Source of the DNA: Podospora pseudoanserina | Lineage: Eukaryota > Ascomycota > Sordariomycetes > Sordariales > Podosporaceae | Reading direction: 5' to 3' | Length of the DNA stretch: 64,000 nucleotides | Assembly (NCBI RefSeq): GCF_035222485.1 | Contig: NW_026946672.1 | Location: 124,001-188,000, forward strand | Shown here: positions 1-11,600 of the stretch, in pieces | Layout of the letters: every line of letters starts with the position of its first letter | Numbering within the stretch: the stretch's first letter is position 1 | Made by a program: the position numbers and the translations under genes | The notes under the pieces: generated by a model | What the model was told of the DNA's origin: nothing | The model's database searches: none | The model's input: only the letters and a program-made list of their open reading frames with translations

Positions 1-621
1 AGGTGAGGTTTGGGAGGTGCTGGGGTGGATGTCTGGATGCCTGACACGGAAGATGGCAATGAATCGGTTCGGAAATCTACCAGCAGAAGGATGAAAACAA
101 GTCCGAGTCTTTCAAAGGATTGCGATGTGATTTTATCGTTCATGGAGTTCATGCTTTGGGATCTGAGTGAGATGCACGTGCCCCAGTCACCCACATCAAG
201 CACCGTGTGTCTGGGGTAACATCTGACTGGGTCAAGTGCACGCCAAAATTACCCTAGCCTAGTGCTCACGCTGTGTTTCACATTCAGAAATTCATGTGAG
301 CCAATCTTCTGGATGACGTTTCAAAGCGACTGAATATCTACTGCCAGCTGCAAGTGCATCACATGTTCAGTCTTCCATGTCAAAACCTTATTCCAACCTC
401 CCCTGTCAGGCATCGTAGCATTGCAGCGCTCGTTTTATGAACACAATACGGAGGAAGTGTAGATATCAGTGATGATGTATTGTGAGAGAACTACCAATGA
501 TCTCAAGAGGAAACCGAACAAAAGTCAAATATAACCTCCAAACCGGACCGAGTAACATAGTACCAGACGTTGTTCGAAGAATGAATGTGGCGCCGAGCCA
601 ACTGGCTATTCGTCAGGTATA
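1..621. other. Left-edge intergenic stretch, no gene seen
   Basis: Only short, unconvincing ORFs occur here in any frame. There is no tRNA, no strong repeat and no plausible spliced gene. It probably holds the 3' flank of the small minus-strand gene to its right. Confidence 0.5.
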
Positions 622-1093
622 TCAGATTCTCTCTTCTCCCCAGTACCTTGCATAAGCAACCCCACCCAAAGCCACACCAAGAGTGACAAGATTCCCCGTC
701 AAACCAGATATGAAACTCGAAAATGCAGCGTCGCAGAGTGAACATTGTACCATAGTCTCTGTAACTTGGTGGCATCCGTCGCCATGATTACACATGTGTC
801 CGCAATTAGGAAAGATGGAGCTTGATCCATTCTGCGTGAGGTTGGAGCCATGGTGTGTGAATGACTTTCGAAAGTATTGTCTCAGACGCTGATTGGCAAA
901 AAACACCACTACATAAGGTCAGGCAATCCCACCCGAGATGAAGGCAGGGAAAATACGTACCGGCAAACTCGGGTAGTCGAGGGAGTTTGGCTGCTGGGTT
1001 GTAATTAAAGAGTGAAGACTTTCTCAGATTGGTTTTGATGCCCGGCGGATTTGGGATGTCGCGCTGTCTTATGTGAAAACGCATCCTATACAT
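622..1093 (-). CDS. Small hypothetical protein, two exons
   Basis: I do not recognise this protein. The model joins exon 1 (1093-961) to exon 2 (908-622) across a 52-nt intron with a GTACGTA donor, a CTGAC branch point and a TAG acceptor. The splice keeps frame and gives 139 residues. The N-terminus is basic. The middle has a cluster of Cys and His residues (CGHMCNHGDGC, then CSLCDAAF), and a small-residue hydrophobic stretch near the C-terminus (LVTLGVALGGVAYA) could be a membrane segment. The start was chosen as the first ATG in the exon 1 frame, but an additional upstream exon is possible. The clean intron is the main reason to believe in the gene. A spliced non-coding RNA is the alternative. 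Confidence 0.33.
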
Positions 1094-1845
1094 CCTGGGA
1101 AGCACACTTGATTTAGATGCTGGATCTGATAGGTATTGTCTTTGCAAATGACGTGTTTCATAGTTCAAATGTCTGTCTTGGAGCATAAGAACCTGCTTTG
1201 CACACCCCGCAGCAAATGGCGAGATTGTAGTAAGATTGGGACATCCCGCTGTAAGAAGTTAATCGAGGGTCTTGGCTATTGCGCAGCCCCTCTCTCGATT
1301 TTCTTATTGGGCTGGGAGACGCGTCACGGTTCCAAAGAGGTGCATTGTACAGATAAGGCTTTTTGACGTGGCAAATGGGCACCACCCCTGAGCCCTCAGA
1401 GGTTATTTTCTTTTTTCTTTTTCTTTTTTCGGAAAAAGCGGTCAGCTTTGAGTTGATCATTCCCATCCACGGGCTTCATATTCTCGAGCAAAACCTGTTA
1501 CATGATCCAGCCCAAGGGTGACTTGTTTCTTCAATCATCGAAGCACCATGGCAACCACACGCCACTGTTAAGTTTTTGATCAAGAAAAGTGGTGCTATAC
1601 ATCCGGATCTCTATAAGGTGGGAAAGAGGAAGGCATGTAATTAATCATCATGATAAATTCCTGCCGAGATAAGATAGTGAGGTACCTGGATCGGCTTTGA
1701 GCAAGACGGAAAATGCCGCATGATGCGCAATATCTAGCCAGGCTGTCATGGGACTTTACTTACAAACCCGACCCTAAGAGGCGTAAACTTGCCTGAGACC
1801 AATATGTGTAGCATCAGCTTCTTGTTTCTACCAATCCTTCCATAT
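1094..1845. other. Intergenic stretch, pyrimidine tract only
   Basis: No coding sequence is supported between the small unknown gene and the AA9 gene. The only visible structure is a T/C-rich tract near 1405-1432 (repeated TTTTCTTTTTTC units). Confidence 0.5.
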
Positions 1846-2869
1846 TTACTGTGCAGGACACCCGAAGACGGCGGGGCCGGGAATGTTGTATGGTCCAGCT
1901 GATATTGAGACAGTTAAATCGTTGTTCAAGACCCATAAGCATGGCAGCGGCACTTACGAGCCCAAACTTGGAACAGAATGGAAGGGTCCTCCGCGTCATA
2001 GGCACCAGGGAATCCTACTAGCTCGGCATTTGATGCAGAAGGGACTACCGATCCCGAACCGGACACCTCCAATTGGTGGCAAGACGGGTAGAACTGTGCT
2101 CCCTTCGCCGCCCACGCTGAGTGAAGGGCGATGATCTCGTGGCGAACGAGATAAAATCCCGGCTTCAGACACTCTGGAATTGTGTATCGATAAGGTTCGT
2201 TGTCAAACTTCATGAAAGGGGTCTGTTCAAGTGTTAGAAATGACAAAATGGAAGATATGTGGTGCTGGGCTATACTTACCGTGGCCCAAATATCATCCGG
2301 CCAGGTCTTGTCAAAGGTATGTCTGCCCTCATGGTGAATCTTGAACCAAATCGGCTCGTCACCTGGAAGAAACTTGTCACATCCCGAATCTGGGCATCGG
2401 GCCACTGTCGGCAAGGTTAGCTAGATCAAATTCCAGGGTTTGATGACCTGATTGTGTGTTAGTTGACCTACTGTAAGTTAAGACCGGACCCATGTGAGAA
2501 TCAGGCCAGTGAGTCCAACGCAGCGAGACCTCAGAGCCGGCCACTGCTTTGGCATGGAGAGGAGCAGGTTCCGATCCGATTTGGCCTTCAATGGTGGAGC
2601 CTCCGCATTGCAGGTCAATCGAGGTGACATCCTCCACGGGTCCGTTGGTGATGATCTTGCGGCTGATGCGCTTGGGTGCCCACTCTCCCATGTATGGGTC
2701 TTGATAAGGCTGGTAGAGCTTTGGCAGAAATTGCCGTCAGCACCAAGTCTTCATGGTCAAGGGAGTGAAGAGGTACCTGGTAGAGCTGCCCGCTAATGGT
2801 GATATTGTCAACCCAGCCGTGGGCAGAGACAGCAGTAGCCGTGGCGAGGGCCACAAGAACCGATTTCAT
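1846..2869 (-). CDS. AA9 lytic polysaccharide monooxygenase (former GH61)
   Basis: This is a secreted copper enzyme that oxidatively cleaves cellulose or related glucans outside the cell. The ATG at 2869 starts a 16-residue signal peptide (MKSVLVALATATAVSA), and cleavage leaves the His-1 of the copper histidine brace (HGWVDNI). After a first intron the reading frame gives SHMGPVLTY, holding the second brace histidine. An intron splits the following segment, which continues ARCPDSGCDKF. Later come FYLVRHEIIALHSA and AQFYPSCHQLEV, with the axial Tyr in FYPSC. A last short exon reads PGPAVFGCPAQ and stops at 1846. Four introns with canonical borders rebuild about 240 residues, the usual size of a single-domain AA9. 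No linker or CBM1 follows. All metal-site residues are visible, so activity is likely. Cleavage regioselectivity cannot be read from sequence alone. Confidence 0.93.
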
Positions 2870-3617
2870 GTTAGCTGATGGTCCAATGGTGTTTGTAGTG
2901 GGCCTGGCTCTAACAGAAGAAAACGTACCTGTCTAAACTGGCAATCAATTTTCTGTTATATATTGATTGTGTTTATGAGCCCCAATGGGTCACATGCCCT
3001 CCTCCACTTCGCTTCAGCTGCTCCAAGGTTTCGCCCAGAGGTCGTGAGGGTAATGTGCCGGCAATATTCCAGACGGATGCAACCTCGACAGCTGCACCTG
3101 GGTTCCGACCCACAACAACGGAAGATCACCTTGGTGGAAAAAAGATGCCAGGAGGAATGTCCGGGAACCCTCGGAGGACTCTGCTCCATCTGTACCCGTG
3201 TGCCGGGTTCAATGCCACACACCCCAGGTTTTGATTGGCATCGGGCGTGGTTATCGGCAACTTAAAAGAATCCACGGAGGTCGCGGTTCATGAAAAGTGT
3301 GCCAAACCCGGATCAGACAAGTCTTTAGACTCGTACTCGGTCATTTTGCTCTTCAACATTCGACCATTTAGTGTCGTATATAAATGACCGGATAACTTAC
3401 GCGGTGAGCCCTTCATAGTTGCTCAGCAACTCCCGAGTAGGTAGCTGAGCAAAGTCATAAACGTGTTTGAAGAGAAAAGAGCATGCATCTTAAGGGGAAG
3501 CCAAATGAATCTATATTGTAACAACTAGTGCAGAAGACCAACTTCAAACTCTGTACATGCATTGCGTAGGCGTGAGAAAAGAAATCATATACCGGAGCGA
3601 AATACCTACCTAGGTAT
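2870..3617. other. Intergenic, upstream of AA9
   Basis: This contains the AA9 5' flank and the NACHT 3' flank. No convincing ORF or RNA gene was seen. A TATA-like GTATATAAAT lies near 3377-3386, but its use is unknown. Confidence 0.45.
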
Positions 3618-6600
3618 TCAGCCCCGGCTGGTTGAGACCTTGCTCTGAGGGGCAACCGCAGGATTAACCACAGCCTTGCCATGCACCTTTGCCTGTGCAG
3701 GCCTTTGGGCAGTTGCCTGACTACCACTCTTCTGAATCTGCGTCTGCTGCATTTGGCCTCCTGTTTGGCCCTGCGGACTCTGAGATTTCTGGTGCTGCCC
3801 TGGTCTCTGGGGAGAAGTAAATATGCCGCCTGTCTGCTGTTTTGCTGTCTGGGAACCACCCTGAGGTCTTGCTGCAGGATTAGGAGCTTTACCAGCACTT
3901 TTATCAATACTCTTTCCACCTCTCTTCTCCAGCTCCATCTGAATAGCTGCCTTGGCCTTGAGGGCGTCACTCCCAAAAGACCCTCTGTTCACAGTCTGAA
4001 AGTGTTGCATTCCATTTTGGAGGATACACAAGGGTGACATCTGGCCATCGAGAGAGAAGCTGCCAGGGACGATTACGACGCTAGATGCGAATTGCCTCGG
4101 AAGCATGACGGGGGGTTGGGGGGCGGATGGGTCACCGAGCTGGTTAACGTCTATGCCCGGCTGGGAAAGGATGGCGTGCACGGCATGTATGTCGAGAGAG
4201 TGCGTTGCTGCCTGCAAGGGGGTGAAAGAATACGAATCCTCGGGCTTCCCTGCCTTTGCCGCAAGGGCCTTTTGAATACTGCATCCGCCAAATGAGGCGC
4301 AGAGGGAGTGGTCGTGAAAGGCAAGATAGGTATAGATATCAGTCGCTGCCGGGGGCAGATAAGACCCAAATACAGTGAGGAGCATCTGCACCTGTGCTTT
4401 CAGGGCATAGCCCCTTCTCGCTCCTTCAAAGTACAGTTCGATGATATTGGAAAGTAAGGTTGGCTGGGGGTCCATCTTTCCTGCCTTCTTATACTCGGAC
4501 CACTTCACTGGGAGAGTGACACTGAGTGGGGTGGTGAAAAGCTTCCTGTGTTCTTCTGAAGTCTTGAGGTGAGCTTTGAGAAACTCGGTGACAAGCTTGG
4601 GATTCTTGAGAGAACAGACAAGGGCAAGACGGCCGACCAGCTGCTCGAAGGCACCAGCTTTACTATCATACTTGACGAGCCACTCCAGCATGTCCCTGAC
4701 ACCACTGTCGCCACCGGACTCCTGCGTACATATACTCAGTCCGTTGAACCACTTTGCCTGTGGATTGAGTACCTCGAATGTGAGAGACCGGAGCTTGTCG
4801 TCAGGAATGATATGGCGGGTGATGGTCGGGTGATACAGCAAACTCCGAACTTGCCGCATCGCATGTATTTTGAAGTCTTTCGCGTCCATCCTCTCGTCGA
4901 CGGGTACATTATCAGGATTGTAGGTACCAGAGAATGTCTTGGTCACAGCGAGATATGTCGAAAGCGTGAGTGGGATTCGGCGTGAATCCGGTTCGTTGAG
5001 ATAAAAGTCCTTGAGAGTCTTGTGGTTCTTGAGCTTCTCGGAGTTGAGGTAGTCACGGACTGTGTGATGCGCAAACCCCACGGTCTCATCCACCAGGATC
5101 TTTCCATCTGCAGACACCTTTCTGACAACCTGAATAAGTGGGCCGCAGGCTTGAGTGAAAGCCCGAAGACTAAAAGGAATGCCCCCTCTTATATCGCTTT
5201 GCTTCACGGACTCGATGAGCAAGTTGGTAGCAAGTCCATATCGCCAGCCAGAGTCGAGAATCAAGGCAAAAGCCTTGATCACATTGTCGCGGTGTTTGTC
5301 AGGAATATTGGCAAGAATGGTCTCCCATGTGCCATCAAGACTTTCAGGTCGGTCTTGGGTGGCGTTCAGTTTTGCGCGGGGATCTTTGGCATTCTTCAAG
5401 ACCTCCAGTTGCCAGGAAGCGTACCTGAACATTCCTCTGGCCTTGGATGGGAGCGAGAAGGCAACATATTCCTTCAGTTTGGGCACTTCTTCCCAGTCCT
5501 CAAACTCATCCTTTTGGAGTTGTGCAGTCACCCAGGCTTTGATATCATCGTCAACGTCCTTGTTCTTGTCCAGAGACACTGGAATAGAAATCCTCTCCAA
5601 GGCTTTCTGAACATCGGCTTGCCTGCGACTGGTGACAGCTAGAAAGAGATTCTTGTACTTCGTGTCAGTGGCGAGGGTAGCCACTGCCTTTACCAGATTT
5701 GAAGTCCTGCTTTCGTCCAGAGCGTCGATGACAACATATGCCCTCCTTCCATTCAAGAAGGACAGGACTGCCTCAATGCCCTTGAGAAGATCTTCCACGG
5801 TTGGGTACATTCCTCTATCCTTGAGGGGCTTCAGAAAAGCAGGAACTGACTTGATCTGTAAACAGAGACGTGCAAGAATCCAGCCAAGGCAGTGGGCAGT
5901 TTCATCTCTCTCCCACTTCTCGCCCTTCTCATCTGTGCTGGAACAATAGTAGAAGGCATAGGGCTGCTTAAAACCTTTGTACTGCTCCACAATGTATGAT
6001 GACAGGACGGTTTTTCCCACGCCAGGAACTCCATGAATCCAGAGGAGCCTTGAATTGAAATCCTCGGCCAACCAGGCCTTCCACTGACTGGAGTTGGGTA
6101 GCCACCGGCAGGTGTTAGCCTCTCGGAACTGGGAAGCCTTGTCGTGATTGTCGGAGGGATTGGTTTTGCTTAGCCACTTTGCAATGGCCTCGCGGTCCAA
6201 TTTGTCGTCCATGGCGTGAACAGCCCCCTTGACCTCTTTGACATCATCCTTGATAACACGGACATTGGTTTGGATCTCTTTCACGGTCGTTGTAAGCTCG
6301 GTGGTCAGGCCGCTGATGATAGAAGTCCGGCAATGATGCAGTTTGTCCATGGCAGCATCAAACGATTCTTTTTTGAACGGCCATTTTGCTGCCTCCCATG
6401 TGTTCCTGAGTTTGTCGCGGGTGGTCCTATCTCTGGGGTCACGATCGATCTTCAGCTTCTTGATCATGCCTTGCAATTCCTCCAGCGTTTCCTTGCAGAT
6501 TCCACAGGGCTTGAAGATCTGGTTAGCAATCCGCCTGTTTTCGGGGCTGTCTTCGATCTTTTGGCCCGGCTGGACATTGTTTTTGAAGATGAAATCGATC

Positions 6601-6767
6601 GACTCAAATGTTGACTGCAGACTTGCTGACTCCACCACGAGAAGCTTGATGTCTTTGGGACAGTCGCCGTTGGCTGCATCGATGTAGAATTTCGTTGCAA
6701 GCGTAACATCCTTTGCAAAGGCTATAATGGTAAAAATGGTGGAGACGAGGCCAGCGACTTCAGCCAT
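3618..6767 (-). CDS. NACHT-domain STAND protein (fungal NOD-like receptor)
   Basis: This is a single-exon protein of 1049 residues. Residues 1-200 form a helical N-terminal region of the type that precedes NACHT in fungal STAND proteins, with a hydrophobic start (AEVAGLVSTIFTIIAFAKD) and a later heptad-like part. The NACHT P-loop GVPGVGKT lies at about 246-253 and the Walker B stretch RRAYVVIDALDES at about 341-353. The part after about 450 is helical. One ankyrin-like unit can be read near 870-905 (TPLQAATHSLDIHAVHAIL). The last 110 or so residues are rich in Gln, Ser, Gly and Pro and look disordered. NACHT proteins are signal-sensing NTPases used in fungal heterokaryon incompatibility and probably in innate-type defence. 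The family assignment is firm, but the ligand and output are unknown. The ATG at 6767 is the first in frame and fits the family N-terminus. Confidence 0.9.
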   Translation of the reverse strand: MAEVAGLVSTIFTIIAFAKDVTLATKFYIDAANGDCPKDIKLLVVESASLQSTFESIDFIFKNNVQPGQKIEDSPENRRIANQIFKPCGICKETLEELQGMIKKLKIDRDPRDRTTRDKLRNTWEAAKWPFKKESFDAAMDKLHHCRTSIISGLTTELTTTVKEIQTNVRVIKDDVKEVKGAVHAMDDKLDREAIAKWLSKTNPSDNHDKASQFREANTCRWLPNSSQWKAWLAEDFNSRLLWIHGVPGVGKTVLSSYIVEQYKGFKQPYAFYYCSSTDEKGEKWERDETAHCLGWILARLCLQIKSVPAFLKPLKDRGMYPTVEDLLKGIEAVLSFLNGRRAYVVIDALDESRTSNLVKAVATLATDTKYKNLFLAVTSRRQADVQKALERISIPVSLDKNKDVDDDIKAWVTAQLQKDEFEDWEEVPKLKEYVAFSLPSKARGMFRYASWQLEVLKNAKDPRAKLNATQDRPESLDGTWETILANIPDKHRDNVIKAFALILDSGWRYGLATNLLIESVKQSDIRGGIPFSLRAFTQACGPLIQVVRKVSADGKILVDETVGFAHHTVRDYLNSEKLKNHKTLKDFYLNEPDSRRIPLTLSTYLAVTKTFSGTYNPDNVPVDERMDAKDFKIHAMRQVRSLLYHPTITRHIIPDDKLRSLTFEVLNPQAKWFNGLSICTQESGGDSGVRDMLEWLVKYDSKAGAFEQLVGRLALVCSLKNPKLVTEFLKAHLKTSEEHRKLFTTPLSVTLPVKWSEYKKAGKMDPQPTLLSNIIELYFEGARRGYALKAQVQMLLTVFGSYLPPAATDIYTYLAFHDHSLCASFGGCSIQKALAAKAGKPEDSYSFTPLQAATHSLDIHAVHAILSQPGIDVNQLGDPSAPQPPVMLPRQFASSVVIVPGSFSLDGQMSPLCILQNGMQHFQTVNRGSFGSDALKAKAAIQMELEKRGGKSIDKSAGKAPNPAARPQGGSQTAKQQTGGIFTSPQRPGQHQKSQSPQGQTGGQMQQTQIQKSGSQATAQRPAQAKVHGKAVVNPAVAPQSKVSTSRG

Positions 6768-7531
6768 GATGATTGTAGCGGCAAGATTGTAGTTGGGTGT
6801 TGATGTTGGATGTATGCGAAACGCAGCTGGGGATACACCAAGGTAGCAAGGTATGTCCGGTAGGGTAAGACGAGGAAGCTCTCCAAAGGCAAGAGAAGGA
6901 TTTAGAGAAAAGACAACTTGGAAGAGGATGGATGATAAAAAACAAAATGCAAAGTAGATTGGGAATGGGTTTGGATTTAAGTATTGGTCTTTTCTCAGTA
7001 TTTAGGTTTTGTCTTTCAGGTACCTACTCTAAGCACAGATATTGTGCCTCAATAATGAACATGGTGTTTCTGTCGTTGTTGGCCTTGCGTGTGGCCCACC
7101 ATCCAAAAATGGCTTCGAGTCAAGCGACGATTACCATTGGGATTTCATGTGCTAAAACAGGTTGCACAAAGTGCGCTTGTCTGCGGCGCTCTCTGGGAGG
7201 TTGTGTGGCACAGCCTGTTCAAAACTACGAACCCTTACCCAATCGTAAAATGTTGGCTGTGTAAAACACCATCCCTTGTTCCCATGTTTTGGGTGCCACA
7301 AGCCAAGCACAGAGGCTTACATTAACGGATAGACGGCATCGTTCGGATTAGCAGTGTGAATGCTTCTTTACGGGGAACGGAATCATCCACCAAAATGACC
7401 AAGGTACTCTCGTGCACAGGACTGGTGATATTTTTGGCACATAGCACAGTCAATTACTGGTACGATGAAGTCTAAATCCTATCAACTGCGGTGCAACAGG
7501 CATTCTCCCCTCAGCTTTCCTCTGTGTCCTT
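6768..7531. other. Intergenic, promoter side of the NACHT gene
   Basis: Plus-strand ORFs at 6932-7325 are short and show no protein character. The stretch is the 5' flank of the NACHT gene and the 3' flank of the cupin gene. Nothing further is supported. Confidence 0.45.
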
Positions 7532-8174
7532 TTACGTCGGCATCCAACCAGGCGGCGCAAGCTCAAATCCACTCTCCACAAAACCAGGCGCGACTATCAG
7601 GCCCAAGTCAGTAACTCTGTTTTGCACCAGAGCCTCCAAATGGTCCTGAGGTCAAGAAAACATGGCCGGACTTACCTGTTGTCCCAACCAAGGTCCATTT
7701 GCCTGTACTTCTGGCCCTCTGCCACTCGCCTCTTTGCACCACCACCTGAGGCTTTTCCCCGTTGAAAATCTCCCGGCCAAGCACGACATTCCTAGTCCCC
7801 ACGCCATCGTTTGTTGACAGTGACAAGGTCAGAGGCGCGCCGGCATAGTAATGCCATACTTCTGCCGCATCGACCTTGTGCCATGCCGACCAACCCACCT
7901 TGCCCTCAAGCAGGTAGTAGATGGCAGTGCTGGCTGACCGGTTGGTGGCCGCGCCTGACGTGAATTCATCGCGGAACGTCTCCACAAAGAAGCCTTGCTC
8001 TACATTGGGAATCAGGTTTAATGCTTCGATCAGCTCGGCGGCGGACCGGTCATTAATCGACTTTTTGCGTGGGCCTGGAGCGTGACTGCCGTGGCTGTTT
8101 TGCGTCAGTGAAGCCATTGCCAGGGCAGAAAGTGACAGCAGCAAAGCCTGAAGGATGGCGAGATGATGAGACAT
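7532..8174 (-). CDS. Cupin_5 (DUF985) protein with signal peptide
   Basis: Exon 1 runs 8174-7676 and exon 2 runs 7593-7532, separated by an 82-nt intron (GTAAGTCC donor, GATAG acceptor). Splicing converts the end to VGTTVAPGFVESGFELAPPGW, the characteristic C-terminal strand of the family. The core motif series is AAELIEALNLIPN, GFFVETFRDEF, STAIYYLLEGKVG, WHYYAGAPLTL and the C-terminal VAPGF. The family is a small double-stranded beta-helix fold whose biochemical role is poorly defined. I chose the ATG at 8174 because it begins a good signal peptide (MSHHLAILQALLLSLSALAMA). An in-frame ATG at 8306 would bury that peptide behind 44 residues. The predicted secretion is unusual for a family mostly seen as cytosolic. 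Confidence 0.82.
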
Positions 8175-8649
8175 GGTGGCGGTCTTGGGCTGGAACTTTA
8201 AGAGAACAAGACTGCCGGAGAGGTTGGAAGCAGAACGACGTGTTGGGTTGGCGACGGGAATGGCACAATTTGTAATGGTTGGAATCACATCACTGTGGGA
8301 AAACAAGTGACAAAAGAATCAGCACGATGTTCCGCTGCAGTGTTCTTCTGATGTGATTGCTGGCGGGCTTGCGGACAGTGAACAAACTTTGGGCGATATC
8401 CGATGTAAGCAATTCCGAGGTTGCCGACAACCAACGGCTGCACTGTTGGCGATTTCGTGAGCTATCTAGTTGGCTGCATGGGACATGGCATCATTGACAA
8501 GGAGTGTCTCATCAAACACACCGCCTGGATCCCAGAGTAAATGACGTAAGCGAATACGCCCCTCCCCATGAGGCAGACGCAGGACCTGGCAAGAAGGCAC
8601 ATGGCCATCCACAGATGTGGTTTGGTATTTCATTGTGAAGAATTAAGTA
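8175..8649. other. Intergenic, upstream of the cupin gene
   Basis: This is non-coding sequence between the 5' end of the cupin gene and the 3' end of the CSC1-like gene. No RNA gene or repeat was seen. Confidence 0.45.
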
Positions 8650-11600
8650 TTAATAGAGTATCCTCGGTTCATGCAAAGGCGACCGTTCAAAGTCACACTC
8701 TATCCTCCCCTTCTCGTTTAGCCAACAACCTTGGTCAGATATAAAGATGGAATCCTTGGTGTGCGCCACCTCTTGCCGGCTGACTCTAGCATCGTCCTTG
8801 GGAATCCACAACTTCGGTGCTGGCTGCCACATCTCTGGTGGCCAGTACGCTTTGTGGGTATAATCTTCTGGCAGTTCATAGTCGCAGGGTTCGGGGTTGA
8901 TGGTTGGCTGGAGCTTTCGGAAATCTTGATAGACTTCGGGGTGGAAGAAGGTCATGATGAAATTGGGCGTCTTATTTGGATCTGGCGTGATCATGATTTT
9001 GATATAGGTCAGAATGCGAGTCAGTCCGGATTCCTTTGTGGTGGCATTTTTGCCGAACTTGCCCTTGATTGCCGAGGTGACGAACTCTTGAATCATGTAT
9101 TTGAGGCTGCTGCTGCCCTCCAGGCCACGAAGTTGCACATCTGTGTCCAGGTCGTGGTTTGGCGCGAGGTTTGCATCGTCGCCAAAATCTTCATCCATGT
9201 TGTAATAGTCCGAGGCGAGGCCTGCCGGTTGTTGGTGCTGCTGCTGTGATCCACCGCCACCAGTGGGCTCGTCAGGAGTCTCATCTCGTGCTATTTGCTC
9301 GCCAGTGTCCTTCTCCAGGGCGAGCGTTCTGGGTAGGTTGTACAGGAGCGGCGTGAGAGCCGAGCTCAGCGAAAGGTGCACAAGACCGGTAAAGATGAGA
9401 AACACGAGCATCAGCATCATGGGTCCTGTCGCTACTTTGAGAGCAAAGAGGCCAATCAGACAGATCTCAGCCACATACAACCCTGCAAGCAAGTGCATCA
9501 AGGCGCGTGGATAAAAGAGACCTTTGGTGTCGTGATGAGAGTCAAACACGAAGATGATCATGTAGCGGTAGACGTAGCTGACAAACATCATGCCGAAACC
9601 CGCGAAGATGAGAACGAGGGGAGCAATACAGGTGTAGCTGAGAGCTGTAACAAGTCATGGTTGTTAGCGGTGCACAGCCATGTAAAGCCATGAGGTCACT
9701 TACCGATTACACCCAGGTTTGTGAAGCGCGGAAATTCGGCTCCCCAGTACACTCGGTTGAGTCTGCGCCATCTGTGGTACTGCCTTCGTGGCTTGACGGT
9801 GAACTTGGCAATGACTTGATGCAGAATCAGGTCACCAAGGTTGAGCAGTCTCGAAGAGCCTGCACCCAAGCAAATGACCAAGATATACGAGAGGTAGAAG
9901 TTGGACGCCTTGGGGAGGTTGGCGGCCAGGAGATCCTTAGCCTTGAAGGGTTCTTGTAGAACTTGGGAAAAGGCAGCCGAAATGGCCGACGAGAGTGTCG
10001 TAATGAGGAAAACCTGCACTACCTGGAAGAAGAAGTAGGCGTTCTGGACGTAGAGCTCGACTAACCCATGAGAGGGCACTCCCGCAACACGCGCACAGCT
10101 CCTGAGCATCCATGGCACGGCAGCCATTAGCCACGACAGTGCGAGCGCTGGAAGCAAACCTTGTATCACACCCAAGATGACCGAAGGGAGGTGCACCAGC
10201 CACTTGAGAAAGAAGACTTCCTTGCTGAGAAACTCGATTTGCGAGATGGTGCCGACGAGAAGGGAGGGGATGGACCAAAAGATGATGGCAAAAGCAATGA
10301 CGCCTTTCATAAAGAAGCGTCGCATGATGTGTTCCCACCACCGGATACGCAACGAGCTCCATATGACCTCGTCTGGCTGAAGTCCAATATAACGCGGCGA
10401 CATGTGCAACGGCTGGTGGTGCGCCAGAATCTGAAAGGCCACCTGCGCGCTGGCCTGCGAGTCGAACTCGATAAATGCCGAGTTCAGCGGCTCTCCGTCG
10501 CCCCCACGGTACGCCCGCCTCAGTTTCCAAATGTCCTTGTTGATCAATTTTAGCCGCGCCCTTGTCCATCGGATGGTGTCGACACTGCGGAAGAAATTCC
10601 GAAGCGGCCGGTGAGTTGGTCGATCCTTTGCCGGGATCCAGAGAGAAGCCACCGAGCCTCTCACGTCCGGTAGTGACGGATCCAGGCCGTAAGGGTGGGT
10701 GTACTCGGGGTCAACAGGTTTGTCGAAGGTGGGGCTGTCTAGTACCGAGAGTTGATGCTCAGCAAACTGTATCGTGGAGTCGAGCGGTCCTCCCTTTTCA
10801 GCATCCTTCTGGGATGGCGAGTCCCCTGACGTCGTGAACGAAGCTGGTGTCAATGTCTTTGCCAACGACGTCTGCCCTGCTGTGTGCCCTTGCGAAACGC
10901 CGCCCTGGGCCTTCCAAAACTTCCTTCGCGAGCGGTTCGCCATCCGAATGAGGCGGATCTCGGCCTCCTCGAGCAGTTCTGCGGAATCCTCTCGATCTGA
11001 GATCTTGGCACGCAAGGCGCCAATATTGCGAGGGATCCATATGTTCCTTGCTGAGTCACCAAAGAGCTTGCGCAGCTTGGCCTCTTCGAGGTATGGCTTC
11101 GGTATGCACGTGAACAGGACGGTCCGCGACGAAAGACGTTTGGAGTAGTTGGGCGAGAGAAGATAGGCTTGTCGAACGTTGATGTAGTATACACACTCCC
11201 GGACCACCATAAACAGCACAAATCCTGACACACAGATCAGCACCACGGGAACACAAGAGGGGATAAACAAGCCTCACGGCTGGCTCACGCACCGAAGAAG
11301 CACCAAGCAACGGCGACATGGGCGTAGAATTTGTTGGCGATAATCACGTTACCGATGGTAAGTTTGTCAAGCTGAGACTGGCCAAAAGTCCCGGTGCTGT
11401 GGATGGGGAGCAGGATGGGCCACGAAACGCAGCCGCCAACGAGACAGATGACGGAGAGAACACGAAGGAAGCGGAGAAAGAAGAAGCCGTCGACGGAGCA
11501 GTTGTTGATGATGTACCGGTCATCAATGGCGAAGAAGGGTCTGATCCAGTCGAACCAGCCATCAGGAAGCGGGGGAGTCGGGTGCCTGCAGGTGTCTCAT

